The translations under genes and the position numbers were made by a program. Positions 1 through 8,390 of a DNA stretch of 64,000 nucleotides are shown one piece after another. The stretch's first letter is position 1, and each line of letters starts with the position of its first letter. The notes below the pieces were generated by a model. It ran no database searches. It was not told the origin of the DNA and was given only the letters and a program-made list of their open reading frames with translations. The stretch comes from CAZMZW01 sp964571135. Lineage in GTDB: Bacteria; Chloroflexota; Anaerolineae; Anaerolineales; Anaerolineaceae. The stretch is taken from NCBI GenBank assembly GCA_964571135.1, contig CAZMZW010000002.1:124001-188000 (forward strand), given 5' to 3'.

Positions 1-2
1 AC

Positions 3-1787
3 CGCTTGACTATTTCATTTACTCTGATACTGGTTTGTATAACCATAATTTACGCGTCGGCTGCATTTTCCCTCATTCCCCAGGGTGAACAAGCATTAAA
101 TATCATCCTGCATTTTTACTGGGTAGGTTTGGTTTTTCTTCCGGCAGGGTATTTTAATTTTTCAGATGCCTTGCTGACTTTCACCGGGAAACCGAGCCGC
201 GGAAGAAGAAAATTCATCAGCAGTATCACGTATTTGATCTCCATATTGTTTTTGATAACCATACCAACTGGTTGGCTAGTGGGCAATGTTGAGATAAATC
301 AACCACCCGCCCCATTTTTACATCCCTCTCTCCTCAGTGGAGTTTTTACTTTTTATTTCCTAACTGTAATGGTACTGGCCTGGTATAACATGATCCGGGC
401 TATAAATCGTTCAGTTACACCTACCAGCCGAAGAAGGATGATCTATTTGGTCGTAGGGGCAATAGGTCCGGCTGTAGGATCATTCCCATACTTGTTATAT
501 GGATCAAAATTTGCTGCCAATAACATACTAATTTTCTGGCTTCTTTCTGTCATTGTAAGTTTAGTTGTAGGTGCTCTGACGATAGTAATTTCTTATGCTG
601 TAGCTTTTTATGGTTTCCCCTGGCCAGATCGCGTCATTAAAACCCGATTATTCCGATGGCTGATGCGCGGTCCGATAACAGCCAGCCTTACTTTGGGAGC
701 AACAACATTGGTCCGCCGTCTAGGTGATATCCTGGGGATCGATCTCTCTGCGGCGAGTGTTTTGGTAATGGTGGGAAGTATTATTCTTCTTGAATTTTTT
801 ATTATTCTTTTTGCACCCCTGTGGGAAAGGATTTTCTTTACGGGAAATGACCGAGAAGATCTGGAAGTGATGCGTTCGCTGGAAGATCGTATGCTGACTC
901 AGAATGATCTGAGTCAATTCCTGGAAATGATTCTGGGAGTAATTTGTGATCGTGTCCAGGCAAAAGGTGCATTTCTCACTGCTTTGGATACTGATAAGTT
1001 TAAAACCATTGTTGAAATTGGCAAAACCAAAATAAAAAATGAGAAATTCAAACGGAATCTGTACCAATTCTTAATTAGCAATCCGTTCCTTGAAAAGCAA
1101 TTGGAATGGAGAGGTATTTTACTAATTGCTTTATTTAGAAAAGATGAGAGTGGAAACAAACATGTGATTGGTGCTATTGGTGTAAATGGACTGAAGGCGG
1201 GAATTTTTGAAGAAGAACATCAAAAAGCATTGAACCGTCTTGCGTCTAGAGCAGCTTTAGCCTTGAACGACCGCCGCTTGCAGGAAAGTTTATTGTTATC
1301 CTTGCAGGTATTAACCCCGCAGGTATCTGTGATTCAAAACTTGCTGGCCGCAGGTAGATATGATCGTGGTCAAGCTCTTTCCGAAGATACCCCATTAAAG
1401 AAAGATGAAGTTGACCAATGGGTGAAGGATGCTTTAACTCACCTTTGGGGAGGGCCAAGATTATCCCAAAGTCCGCTCCTGCAATTATCGATGGTTCAGA
1501 AATTATCAACGGAGAATGAGGGTTTGAATCCATCGAATGCTTTACGTGAGATACTACGAACTGCTATTCAGACTCTCCGTCCGCCGGGAGAGAGGCAGTA
1601 TGTAAATGAGTGGGTTCTCTATAATTTGCTAGATATGAAATTTATCGAAGGTATGAAAGTAAAGGATATTGCCAGGCGGCTCTCACTTTCAGAAGCTGAC
1701 CTTTATCGTAAACAAAGAGTAGCCATCTCTGCTTTGTCTGCGCAACTGATTGACCAGGAAAACCAGGATAGGAATTCTCAGCAGTAA
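3..1787 (+). CDS. Multi-TM sensor protein with GAF-like domain and C-terminal HTH (5' end cut by window)
   Basis: The frame is open to the left edge of the window. A TTG lies at position 6, but the true start may be upstream, so the gene is treated as 5' partial. About the first 275 residues are hydrophobic, with roughly eight membrane segments, like the 7TM/8TM sensor modules of membrane histidine kinases. A cytoplasmic GAF-like region follows (about 290-425, ending in an ALNRLASRAALALNDRRL helix). The last 50 residues contain a helix-turn-helix-like stretch (KVKDIARRLSLSEADLYRKQ). No histidine kinase core is present, so this may be a membrane-tethered regulator; the ligand is unknown. It is followed by ftsK after a 110 bp gap. 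Confidence 0.6.
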   Translation, partial: RLTISFTLILVCITIIYASAAFSLIPQGEQALNIILHFYWVGLVFLPAGYFNFSDALLTFTGKPSRGRRKFISSITYLISILFLITIPTGWLVGNVEINQPPAPFLHPSLLSGVFTFYFLTVMVLAWYNMIRAINRSVTPTSRRRMIYLVVGAIGPAVGSFPYLLYGSKFAANNILIFWLLSVIVSLVVGALTIVISYAVAFYGFPWPDRVIKTRLFRWLMRGPITASLTLGATTLVRRLGDILGIDLSAASVLVMVGSIILLEFFIILFAPLWERIFFTGNDREDLEVMRSLEDRMLTQNDLSQFLEMILGVICDRVQAKGAFLTALDTDKFKTIVEIGKTKIKNEKFKRNLYQFLISNPFLEKQLEWRGILLIALFRKDESGNKHVIGAIGVNGLKAGIFEEEHQKALNRLASRAALALNDRRLQESLLLSLQVLTPQVSVIQNLLAAGRYDRGQALSEDTPLKKDEVDQWVKDALTHLWGGPRLSQSPLLQLSMVQKLSTENEGLNPSNALREILRTAIQTLRPPGERQYVNEWVLYNLLDMKFIEGMKVKDIARRLSLSEADLYRKQRVAISALSAQLIDQENQDRNSQQ

Positions 1788-1897
1788 TTTACTTTATTAA
1801 GTGGGAAAACATTAGTTAAACGAAGTTTTATTATTAAAATACAAACTTAATTCCAATCCTTAGTGTTATTATTTACAATACATTTGACAAATATAAA

Positions 1898-4045
1898 ATG
1901 CAAAAGCCACCCGAGAAAAAAAAGCAACACTACAATCTGGTCAATCTTTTATTGAGATTTCAACGGTTTGGGGGGGATTTACTTGGCATTTTTCTTATTT
2001 CGATCGGACTTGTTTCTTTTCTGGGTTTATTCAGATTATCCCAGGGATTTTTAATTGACCAATGGACAGTGATTATTGAAAAAGGGTTGGGGTGGGGAGC
2101 ATATTTAGCTTTCGGATTCATCATCTATATTGGGGCATTGATTCTGCTTAGGCGGTTAGAGAAAGCCCCACATTTAAATTTGAACCATCTTTTAGCATTG
2201 GAAGGGTTTGTTTTTTTCTCCATCATTCTGCTGGCAATTTTTGGGGGTTTATCCCTGGAAAGAGCAGAAATTGGAGCTGATGGGGGTGTTGTTGGCTGGG
2301 GATTGGCTCGGATGGTTGAAAAGATCCTGCCTGTACCGTTCAGTACATTTCTTCTATTTGTTTTTTCGGTAATTCTTCTTTTAGATGGGCTTGGTTTGTG
2401 GCAAATAATTACTAAAAAGCTGAATATTCGATTCAATAGAGAAAATATAATAACCTCTAATAATTCGCAGCAAGCTGGAATAGAACATTTTTCGGAAGAA
2501 GAAATGCGGATAAAACCAGTTTCAGAATCGTCTTTGGACGAAGAAGAAAAATATAAATTATCGAGCGAAACTGTAAAGTCATCTACTGGTAAAAAAGCTT
2601 GTGCAAGAAATCTACCACCCCTGGATCTTTTACTGGAAGGGGAACAGGCTCAGGTGAATAAAGAATTTTTACAAGCTCAGGCAAAACAAATCATTAAAAC
2701 TTTATCTGAGTTTGACGTTCCAGTAAAAGTAACCGGTTACCGGGTGGGTCCAACAATCATTCAATATGCCATTGAACTTGGCAGTTTTGATAAGGTGGAT
2801 GAAAATGGGATCCTGGTTCATAAAAGAGTTCAGATGCAGCAATTGATCAGAAGGAAAAAGGATCTGACCCTTGCGCTGGCAGTTGATAGGTTGCGTTTTG
2901 AAACACCCATACCAGGATATTCATATATTGGAATTGAAGTGCCCAATCAATATGGGTTGAAAGTAAGGATTCGCCCAATTTTGGAAAGTACTGAATTTAA
3001 AAATCTAAAATCCCCACTTGGCCTGATTTTAGGCGTGGATGTCTCAAATCATCCGATTTTAGCTGATCTTACCCGAATGCCGCACTTGCTTATTGGTGGA
3101 ACCACAGGTTCAGGAAAGTCGATTTTTATTCGAGATCTCATTATTTCCTTAATAATGAAGAATACACCAGAGAACCTTCGTCTAATTATGCTGGATCCAA
3201 AGAAAGTGGAACTAGTTGCTTTTGCAGGTATTCCTCATTTGCTCGGTCCGATTGAAACTGATCCCAAACGGATGATCGCTTCTTTGCAGTGGTCGGTTTT
3301 GGAAATGGAGAGGCGTTTTAAATTAATGGAAAGTTATAATGCCCGGGATTTAAATTCCTTTAATTTGAAAATGAAAGACCGCGGAGAAGAAACGCTTCCC
3401 CGAATTGTTATTATTATTGATGAATTAGCCCATTTGATGACTAATGAACCAGATCAGGCTGAGGCTTCAATTGCCAGACTGTCCCAAATGGCGCGTGCAA
3501 CAGGAATACACTTGGTGGTAAGCACCCAGCGTCCGAGTGTAAATGTGGTTACTGGTTTGATTAAAGCAAACTTTCCTGCCCGAATTGCCTTGGTTACGGC
3601 TACTTCAGTAGATTCCAAGGTGATTTTAGATAAATCAGGCGCTGAAGACCTTCTGGGTAAAGGTGACTTGCTTTTCTTGAATCCAGAACAGGTTGACCTT
3701 CAGCGTGCCCAGGCGCCATTAGTCGAAAAACAAGAAATAACTAATGTGGTTAATTTCTGGATCAATCAAAGCACTTCGGATCTGAATGCAGCCCCTTGGG
3801 AAGAAATTGCATCCCAAGATAATGAGATTTCCGATGATCTTCTACAAAAGGCTGTCAAGGTAATTCAGGAGGAAGGGAGGGTTAGCGCTTCTTTGCTGCA
3901 ATTACGTCTCCATATTGGTTTTCCCAGAGCTGGTCATTTGATAGATGAACTGGAAGAAAAAGGGTATATTGGATCTGCAGAATCGGGTGGGAAAGATCGT
4001 CAGATCTACCCATCAAGTAATTCAGAAGATGACAAAACAGAATAA
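1898..4045 (+). CDS. ftsK: DNA translocase FtsK/SpoIIIE family
   Basis: Membrane-anchored ATPase that pumps chromosomal DNA through the division septum. The 715-residue protein has four N-terminal membrane segments (about 27-165), a short acidic linker (185-235), the alpha/beta motor with Walker A GGTTGSGKS at about 400-408 and Walker B IVIIIDEL ending at about 510, the STQRPSVNVVTG signature typical of FtsK, and a C-terminal winged-helix gamma domain (about 640-705), which in the family recognises KOPS/SRS-type sites. The linker is much shorter than in E. coli FtsK and resembles SpoIIIE/SftA-size proteins. The ATG follows an AT-rich leader with no clear Shine-Dalgarno sequence. It is probably co-transcribed with the lipid genes downstream. 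Confidence 0.95.
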   Translation: MQKPPEKKKQHYNLVNLLLRFQRFGGDLLGIFLISIGLVSFLGLFRLSQGFLIDQWTVIIEKGLGWGAYLAFGFIIYIGALILLRRLEKAPHLNLNHLLALEGFVFFSIILLAIFGGLSLERAEIGADGGVVGWGLARMVEKILPVPFSTFLLFVFSVILLLDGLGLWQIITKKLNIRFNRENIITSNNSQQAGIEHFSEEEMRIKPVSESSLDEEEKYKLSSETVKSSTGKKACARNLPPLDLLLEGEQAQVNKEFLQAQAKQIIKTLSEFDVPVKVTGYRVGPTIIQYAIELGSFDKVDENGILVHKRVQMQQLIRRKKDLTLALAVDRLRFETPIPGYSYIGIEVPNQYGLKVRIRPILESTEFKNLKSPLGLILGVDVSNHPILADLTRMPHLLIGGTTGSGKSIFIRDLIISLIMKNTPENLRLIMLDPKKVELVAFAGIPHLLGPIETDPKRMIASLQWSVLEMERRFKLMESYNARDLNSFNLKMKDRGEETLPRIVIIIDELAHLMTNEPDQAEASIARLSQMARATGIHLVVSTQRPSVNVVTGLIKANFPARIALVTATSVDSKVILDKSGAEDLLGKGDLLFLNPEQVDLQRAQAPLVEKQEITNVVNFWINQSTSDLNAAPWEEIASQDNEISDDLLQKAVKVIQEEGRVSASLLQLRLHIGFPRAGHLIDELEEKGYIGSAESGGKDRQIYPSSNSEDDKTE

Positions 4046-4118
4046 GCTGCCTTGATTCTTGACAGTTTATGATTGGCAAGATAGCATTGATTTATCCTAA
4101 AAAAAGAATATTCAATTA

Positions 4119-4721
4119 ATGAGTTTTTCTGATTTACTTCGCCATTGGTTTAAGAACGTGCTTGATTTTTTCGGTAAATTTTTTACTCGCATGGGTTTAT
4201 CCCCCAATATGATAACTCTGATTGCATTGGCAGGGAGTATTGTTGCTTCGATCCTAATTGCAACAAAAAACATTCAATTGGGAGGTTTAATAGTATTAAT
4301 AATGGGACCTTTGGATGCTGTCGATGGAGCTATGGCTCGTATGCAGGATAAGGTCACTTCTTTTGGGGCATTCCTTGATTCAATTTCAGACCGGTACTCT
4401 GAATTGTTTATCCTGGGTGGTTTGTTATTTTATTTTGTACAATTGGAAAATTGGCAGGCTTGTCTCCTGGTATATTTTGCGGCTGTCGGTTCCATCCTTG
4501 TTTCGTATATCCGTGCCAGGGGGGAAGCATTAGGTTTTTCTGCCAAAGCTGGAATTCTTACCCGGGTTGAACGCTACTTGGTCATGGCTCCTTCCTTGAT
4601 CTTTAATGTTCCGCTAATTGGATTATGGGTCATTGCCATTTTTGGAAATCTGACAGCCATTCAACGTATTTGGCAGGTATGGGATCATTTCAAAAGATTA
4701 GGTAAAACAAATTTAAATTAA
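4119..4721 (+). CDS. CDP-alcohol phosphatidyltransferase (PgsA-like)
   Basis: Integral membrane enzyme that moves a phosphatidyl group from CDP-diacylglycerol to an alcohol acceptor such as glycerol-3-phosphate or inositol-phosphate. The family signature DxxDGxxARx(8)GxxxDxxxD is intact in DAVDGAMARMQDKVTSFGAF and the following LDSISD, near residues 67-93. The protein has 200 residues and about six hydrophobic helices, the usual family size. It lies between ftsK and lgt on the same strand (73 and 18 bp gaps), which supports a membrane biogenesis operon. The sequence alone does not identify the acceptor alcohol, so a specific gene name is not given. No obvious Shine-Dalgarno sequence precedes the ATG. 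Confidence 0.9.
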   Translation: MSFSDLLRHWFKNVLDFFGKFFTRMGLSPNMITLIALAGSIVASILIATKNIQLGGLIVLIMGPLDAVDGAMARMQDKVTSFGAFLDSISDRYSELFILGGLLFYFVQLENWQACLLVYFAAVGSILVSYIRARGEALGFSAKAGILTRVERYLVMAPSLIFNVPLIGLWVIAIFGNLTAIQRIWQVWDHFKRLGKTNLN

Positions 4722-4739
4722 ATATGGAAAGGAAATAAA

Positions 4740-5579
4740 ATGCAGCCCGATGGTTTTTATATTGGATCATTTAAGGTTTATTTATACAGTTTAATTATTA
4801 TTGCCGGGGTTTTAACTGCGGTTTGGCTCTCAATAAAAGAAGCCAAACGACGTGGTTTGGATACTGAACTGGTTTGGGACATGGTGCCTTGGCTGTTAAT
4901 TGCTGGAATAATTGGTGCACGCCTTTGGCATGTACTGACCCCATCTGCTTCAATGGGAATTACCGCAAATTACTATTTTCAGCATCCCCTGGAAATATTT
5001 GCCACACGCAAAGGTGGACTGGGAATTCCGGGTGCTGTTTTTGGGGGCGCAATCGGATTATTACTTTATTGCAGGCGTAAAAAAATAAGTTTTGGTACAT
5101 GGGCAGATATTATTGTGCCAGGATTGGCTTTATCTCAAGCGATCGGACGCTGGGGAAATTTCTTTAATCAAGAGTTATACGGTGGACCAACGAATTTACC
5201 CTGGGCGATCTTTATTGATGAAGCCCATCGTTTACCGCAGTATGCCACTGTGGCTTATTACCATCCCATGTTCCTTTATGAGTGTCTCTGGAACTTATTC
5301 AACATGTTTCTATTGCTTTTTCTGGGAAGAAAGTATCAAGAAAAACTATTACCCGGGGATTTATTTCTAATTTATGCCATTATGTATCCTTTTGGCAGAT
5401 TCATGTTGGAATTCATGCGTCTTGATCCTTCATTGATAGGTGGTGTTAACGCCAATCAGATCACGATGGCCGTTGTTGCCAGTGGAGCAATTTTGGCTTT
5501 GATCATAAGGCACCGTAAAAAGACCACAGTTGAAGTGAAAAAAGACGACGTTATTGAAAACGAGAAACCAGGCGAATAG
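4740..5579 (+). CDS. lgt: Prolipoprotein diacylglyceryl transferase
   Basis: Attaches diacylglycerol from phosphatidylglycerol to the lipobox cysteine of prolipoproteins, the first step of lipoprotein maturation. The 279-residue polytopic protein carries the family signature GRWGNFFNQELYGGPTNLPW, the H-G-G-L-like segment (RKGGLGIPGAVFGG), and the late Y-P-x-x-R-F-x-x-E-x-x-R motif (YPFGRFMLEFMR). An AAAGGA Shine-Dalgarno sequence lies just before the ATG. Its substrates would include the lipobox proteins in this window (the DUF3887-like and transglycosylase genes). The stop codon sits in the loop of a terminator hairpin. Confidence 0.96.
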   Translation: MQPDGFYIGSFKVYLYSLIIIAGVLTAVWLSIKEAKRRGLDTELVWDMVPWLLIAGIIGARLWHVLTPSASMGITANYYFQHPLEIFATRKGGLGIPGAVFGGAIGLLLYCRRKKISFGTWADIIVPGLALSQAIGRWGNFFNQELYGGPTNLPWAIFIDEAHRLPQYATVAYYHPMFLYECLWNLFNMFLLLFLGRKYQEKLLPGDLFLIYAIMYPFGRFMLEFMRLDPSLIGGVNANQITMAVVASGAILALIIRHRKKTTVEVKKDDVIENEKPGE

Positions 5580-5591
5580 CCTGGTTTTTTT
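5565..5591 (+). terminator. Intrinsic terminator of the ftsK-lgt operon
   Basis: Perfect 9 bp stem AAACCAGGC/GCCTGGTTT with a 5-nt loop that contains the lgt stop codon, followed by a long T run. It separates lgt from the convergent HNH gene. Confidence 0.9.
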
Positions 5592-5593
5592 TA

Positions 5594-6094
5594 TCACCAG
5601 CCGCTTAGGAATGGTTCCCAATCAATATTTTCAACCAGGTGCCATCCAAAAATGTATGAAGCAGAAGTGGGAGGTTCAGAAGGTAAGTGGTGCAGGCGCA
5701 TCCCGGATTGATCCAGTGTTCTGCCACCCTTGCGATGATTGCACATAGAGCAGGCTGTGACGACATTGGTCCAGGTATGTTCACCTCCCATATGGCGGGG
5801 GATGATATGGTCAATGGTTAGATCTTTCGAGGAAATTCCGCAATACTGGCAAATATGGTTATCCCGCCTGAATACTTCTTTGCGCGTTAGTCTGGCTTTT
5901 GGCCGGGGCCGATGCACCATATTCTGAAGCCGAATGATCGAAGGCTTGGGAAACACTCTGCTTACAGCTTTGATTTCACCACGGCCGTTTAGAACAAGCG
6001 TTGCTTTATCCACCACCATCATGCCCAATGCCCGGCGCATATTGCAGACGTTGATTGGTTCAAAATTCGCATTGAGAACTAATACGGTATCCAT
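5594..6094 (-). CDS. HNH endonuclease family protein
   Basis: Probable metal-dependent nuclease of the HNH fold; the cellular substrate is unknown. The protein of about 166 residues has two zinc-binding CxxC pairs (CQYC and CSMC) around the core DHIIPRHMGG...N...CNHRKGG, the usual layout of stand-alone bacterial HNH proteins. The N-terminus MDTVLVLNANFEPINVCNMR matches the common start of this family, so ATG at 6094 was preferred over a TTG 15 nt upstream. A GGAAAG ribosome site lies 7 nt before it. It is convergent with lgt and divergent from tyrS, with no toxin, phage or restriction partner nearby. Confidence 0.88.
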   Translation of the reverse strand: MDTVLVLNANFEPINVCNMRRALGMMVVDKATLVLNGRGEIKAVSRVFPKPSIIRLQNMVHRPRPKARLTRKEVFRRDNHICQYCGISSKDLTIDHIIPRHMGGEHTWTNVVTACSMCNHRKGGRTLDQSGMRLHHLPSEPPTSASYIFGWHLVENIDWEPFLSGW

Positions 6095-6110
6095 GCCTGA
6101 ACTTTCCAAG

Positions 6111-6139
6111 ATTATAGCATGATGCGAAAAAGATGATAA
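6111..6139 (-). promoter_or_regulatory. Sigma70-type promoter of the HNH gene
   Basis: On the minus strand, TTATCA (6134-6139) and a consensus TATAAT (6111-6116) are separated by 17 bp. The predicted transcript starts about 10 nt before the ATG. Confidence 0.6.
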
Positions 6140-6172
6140 TTATTTTATTTACAAGTTTCATTATTTATTCGC

Positions 6173-6181
6173 TGGTATAAT
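6173..6181 (+). promoter_or_regulatory. Extended -10 promoter element of tyrS
   Basis: TGGTATAAT is an extended -10 box 37 bp before the GTG start of tyrS. No convincing -35 box is present, as is common for extended -10 promoters. Confidence 0.55.
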
Positions 6182-6217
6182 TTTTTTGACAAAAGTGAAA
6201 TTTTTCTGGAGGATGTA

Positions 6218-7426
6218 GTGAACATTGATGAGCAAGTAACTTATTTGATGCAGGGTACGAATTATGGGGATGATGAAATTAAGAAATCCATGACTGCAGA
6301 GCTTAAACAGCGTCTGGTGGAAGCAGAAAAAGAAAAACGCCCGTTACAGTTGTACTGTGGATATGATCCCACCAAAGTAGATCTTCATCTCGGTCACACG
6401 ATCACCATGCGTAAGCTGGCTCAATTTCAAGAACTCGGCCATGACGTTACTTTTCTCATCGGCGATTATACTGCCCTCATAGGTGACCCTTCAGATAAGG
6501 ATGTGACTCGCCCAATACTAACGCCAGAGCAAGTTAAGGAAAATGCGCGCACTTATTCTGAACAGGCATTCAGGATCTTAGATCCTCAGAAAACAAAAAT
6601 CCGTTACAACTCTGAATGGCTTTCAAAGATTACGTTTGCTGAGTTAATTCGACTGGCCTCCAATTTCACAGTGCAGCAATTTTTAAGCCGGGAAAAATTT
6701 AAACTGCGCTGGGATCGTGGTGACGCGATTTACCTGCATGAAACTTTTTATGCAGTGATGCAGGGCTACGATGCATTCAACCTGAAAGCAGATGTTCAGG
6801 TTGGTGGAACTGACCAGTTTTTTAATATTGTCACGGCAGCCCGCAAGATCATGACTGCTTTGGGAGCCAAGCCAAATATTGGTATTTGCATGCCCATCCT
6901 GCCCGGAACCGATGGCGTTATGAAAATGAGCAAGTCACTGGGCAACGATATTCCCATCCAAACCACGGCTGAGGATATGTATGGCAAATTGATGAGTATC
7001 CCGGATGATGTTATGCCTTTATATTTCAATCTACTCACTCGCATTCCACCGGCGGAGATCAACCTGGTTGAAACCAATCTAAAAAATGGCAGCCTGCATC
7101 CGCGGGACGCCAAAATGATGTTGGCTTTGCATGTCACTTCTATTTTCTATGGAGAAAATGAAGCAGAAAATGCACAAAATGATTTCGTCAGGCGATTTCA
7201 GCAGCACGCAATTCCGGATACTGTTGAGGAGTATCCGTTAAAGAATGAGAAAACGCTTATTGATGCGATGGTGAACTCAGGATTGGTTTCAAGCAAAAGT
7301 GAAGCTCGCCGCATGATTGAACAAAAGGGAGTACGTCTAAATAGTGAGGTCGTTCAGGATGTTGAAACCATGGTAAGCAAGGGTGTTTTACAGGTTGGTA
7401 AACGCAGAGTCATCAAACTGACATAA
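6218..7426 (+). CDS. tyrS: Tyrosyl-tRNA synthetase
   Basis: Class I aminoacyl-tRNA synthetase that charges tRNA-Tyr in the cytoplasm. The 402-residue protein has the HIGH-type motif HLGH at 57-60, the KMSKS loop intact (KMSKSLGNDIP, about 237-241), the tyrosine/adenylate pocket segment around YAVMQGYDAFNLKADVQVGG, and a C-terminal S4 RNA-binding domain (about 340-400, ending GKRRVIKL). The sequence style (LYCGYDPTKVDLHLGH) fits the shorter TyrRS group often called TyrZ/type 2. Translation starts at GTG, preceded by a CTGGAGG ribosome site. No T-box leader is visible in the short 5' region. Confidence 0.96.
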   Translation: MNIDEQVTYLMQGTNYGDDEIKKSMTAELKQRLVEAEKEKRPLQLYCGYDPTKVDLHLGHTITMRKLAQFQELGHDVTFLIGDYTALIGDPSDKDVTRPILTPEQVKENARTYSEQAFRILDPQKTKIRYNSEWLSKITFAELIRLASNFTVQQFLSREKFKLRWDRGDAIYLHETFYAVMQGYDAFNLKADVQVGGTDQFFNIVTAARKIMTALGAKPNIGICMPILPGTDGVMKMSKSLGNDIPIQTTAEDMYGKLMSIPDDVMPLYFNLLTRIPPAEINLVETNLKNGSLHPRDAKMMLALHVTSIFYGENEAENAQNDFVRRFQQHAIPDTVEEYPLKNEKTLIDAMVNSGLVSSKSEARRMIEQKGVRLNSEVVQDVETMVSKGVLQVGKRRVIKLT

Positions 7427-7438
7427 TATTAAGAAAAT

Positions 7439-7464
7439 AAAAACCGCTTTATGATGGTTTTTTT
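7439..7464. terminator. Terminator between tyrS and mtnP
   Basis: AAAAACC/GGTTTTT 7 bp stem with a 10-nt loop and a T run, in the 50 bp gap between convergent genes. It has A and T tracts on the two sides, so it could serve both strands. Confidence 0.55.
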
Positions 7465-7476
7465 GACGTAATAGCT

Positions 7477-8343
7477 TCAATCGAAATACTTTTTTATCAA
7501 CAGATCCAATTTTTTTCTGGCAATTGGCGGGATGCTTTTTTTCTGGGTTAGTATTGCGTTCGCTAAGGCATTGCCACACTCACATCCCGTTTTTACGGGC
7601 AGCTTTTCCACCAACCGCAAAATCGCTTTTTGCGCTAATTCAGTATTTTGATTTAGGATTTTGATCACCATCTCCACTGTTACCGGTGATTCATTTTCAT
7701 GCCACACATCATAGTCGGTTACATGGGCCATGGTTGCATAACAGATTTCCGCTTCGCGAGCCAGGAAGGCTTCAGGAATTGCAGTCATACCTATGATTGA
7801 CATACCCCACTGTCGATATAGGTTGGATTCAGCTTTCGTTGAAAAGCGTGGTCCTTCTATGGTGATGTAAGTTCCATCTGCATGCACTTTGCCGCCTGCT
7901 GTTTTCACCGATTGAAAAAGTAGCTGTCGTAAATCATTACAAAAAGGCTCAGCCACACCCACATGCGCTACAAAGCCTTCTCCGAAAAATGTGTGAGGTC
8001 TACTTTTTGTGAAATCCACAAGTTGATCTGGAATGACAATATCTCCAGGAGAATAATCTTCTCGTAGCGAACCACAGGCAGAAACACTAATGACACGCTC
8101 AACCCCAAGTATTTTCAGGGCATAAATATTTGCACGGTAATTTACTTCGGCGGGTAAGTAAATATGTCCTATGCCATGCCTTGCAAGAAATGCCACTTTC
8201 TTACCTGCTAAAGTCCCCAGGATAATAGGTGAACTTGGTTTCCCAAATGGGGTATCCAATTCTATAGCCTCAATTTTTTCGAGAGTAGAAAATTGGTAAA
8301 GTCCTGATCCACCAATCACTCCCAGAACAGGTTTTTCGGACAA
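7477..8343 (-). CDS. mtnP: S-methyl-5'-thioadenosine phosphorylase
   Basis: Cleaves methylthioadenosine, the by-product of polyamine synthesis, with phosphate into adenine and methylthioribose-1-phosphate. The product is the substrate of MtnA, encoded at 19.6 kb. Family features seen are the N-terminal phosphate loop GVIGGSGLY, the FLARHGIGH segment, VSACGSLR, the substrate-site IEGPRFSTKAES and GMTAIPEAFLAREAEICYA. A TTG at 8343 was chosen because a GAGGAG ribosome site lies 5 nt upstream. A further TTG at 8361 would add six residues but has no such site. The length (288 residues) is normal. Confidence 0.93.
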   Translation of the reverse strand: MSEKPVLGVIGGSGLYQFSTLEKIEAIELDTPFGKPSSPIILGTLAGKKVAFLARHGIGHIYLPAEVNYRANIYALKILGVERVISVSACGSLREDYSPGDIVIPDQLVDFTKSRPHTFFGEGFVAHVGVAEPFCNDLRQLLFQSVKTAGGKVHADGTYITIEGPRFSTKAESNLYRQWGMSIIGMTAIPEAFLAREAEICYATMAHVTDYDVWHENESPVTVEMVIKILNQNTELAQKAILRLVEKLPVKTGCECGNALANAILTQKKSIPPIARKKLDLLIKKYFD

Positions 8344-8390
8344 AGCATTCTCCTCGTTCAAATAAAATTCAAAACATTAAGTAATACGGA

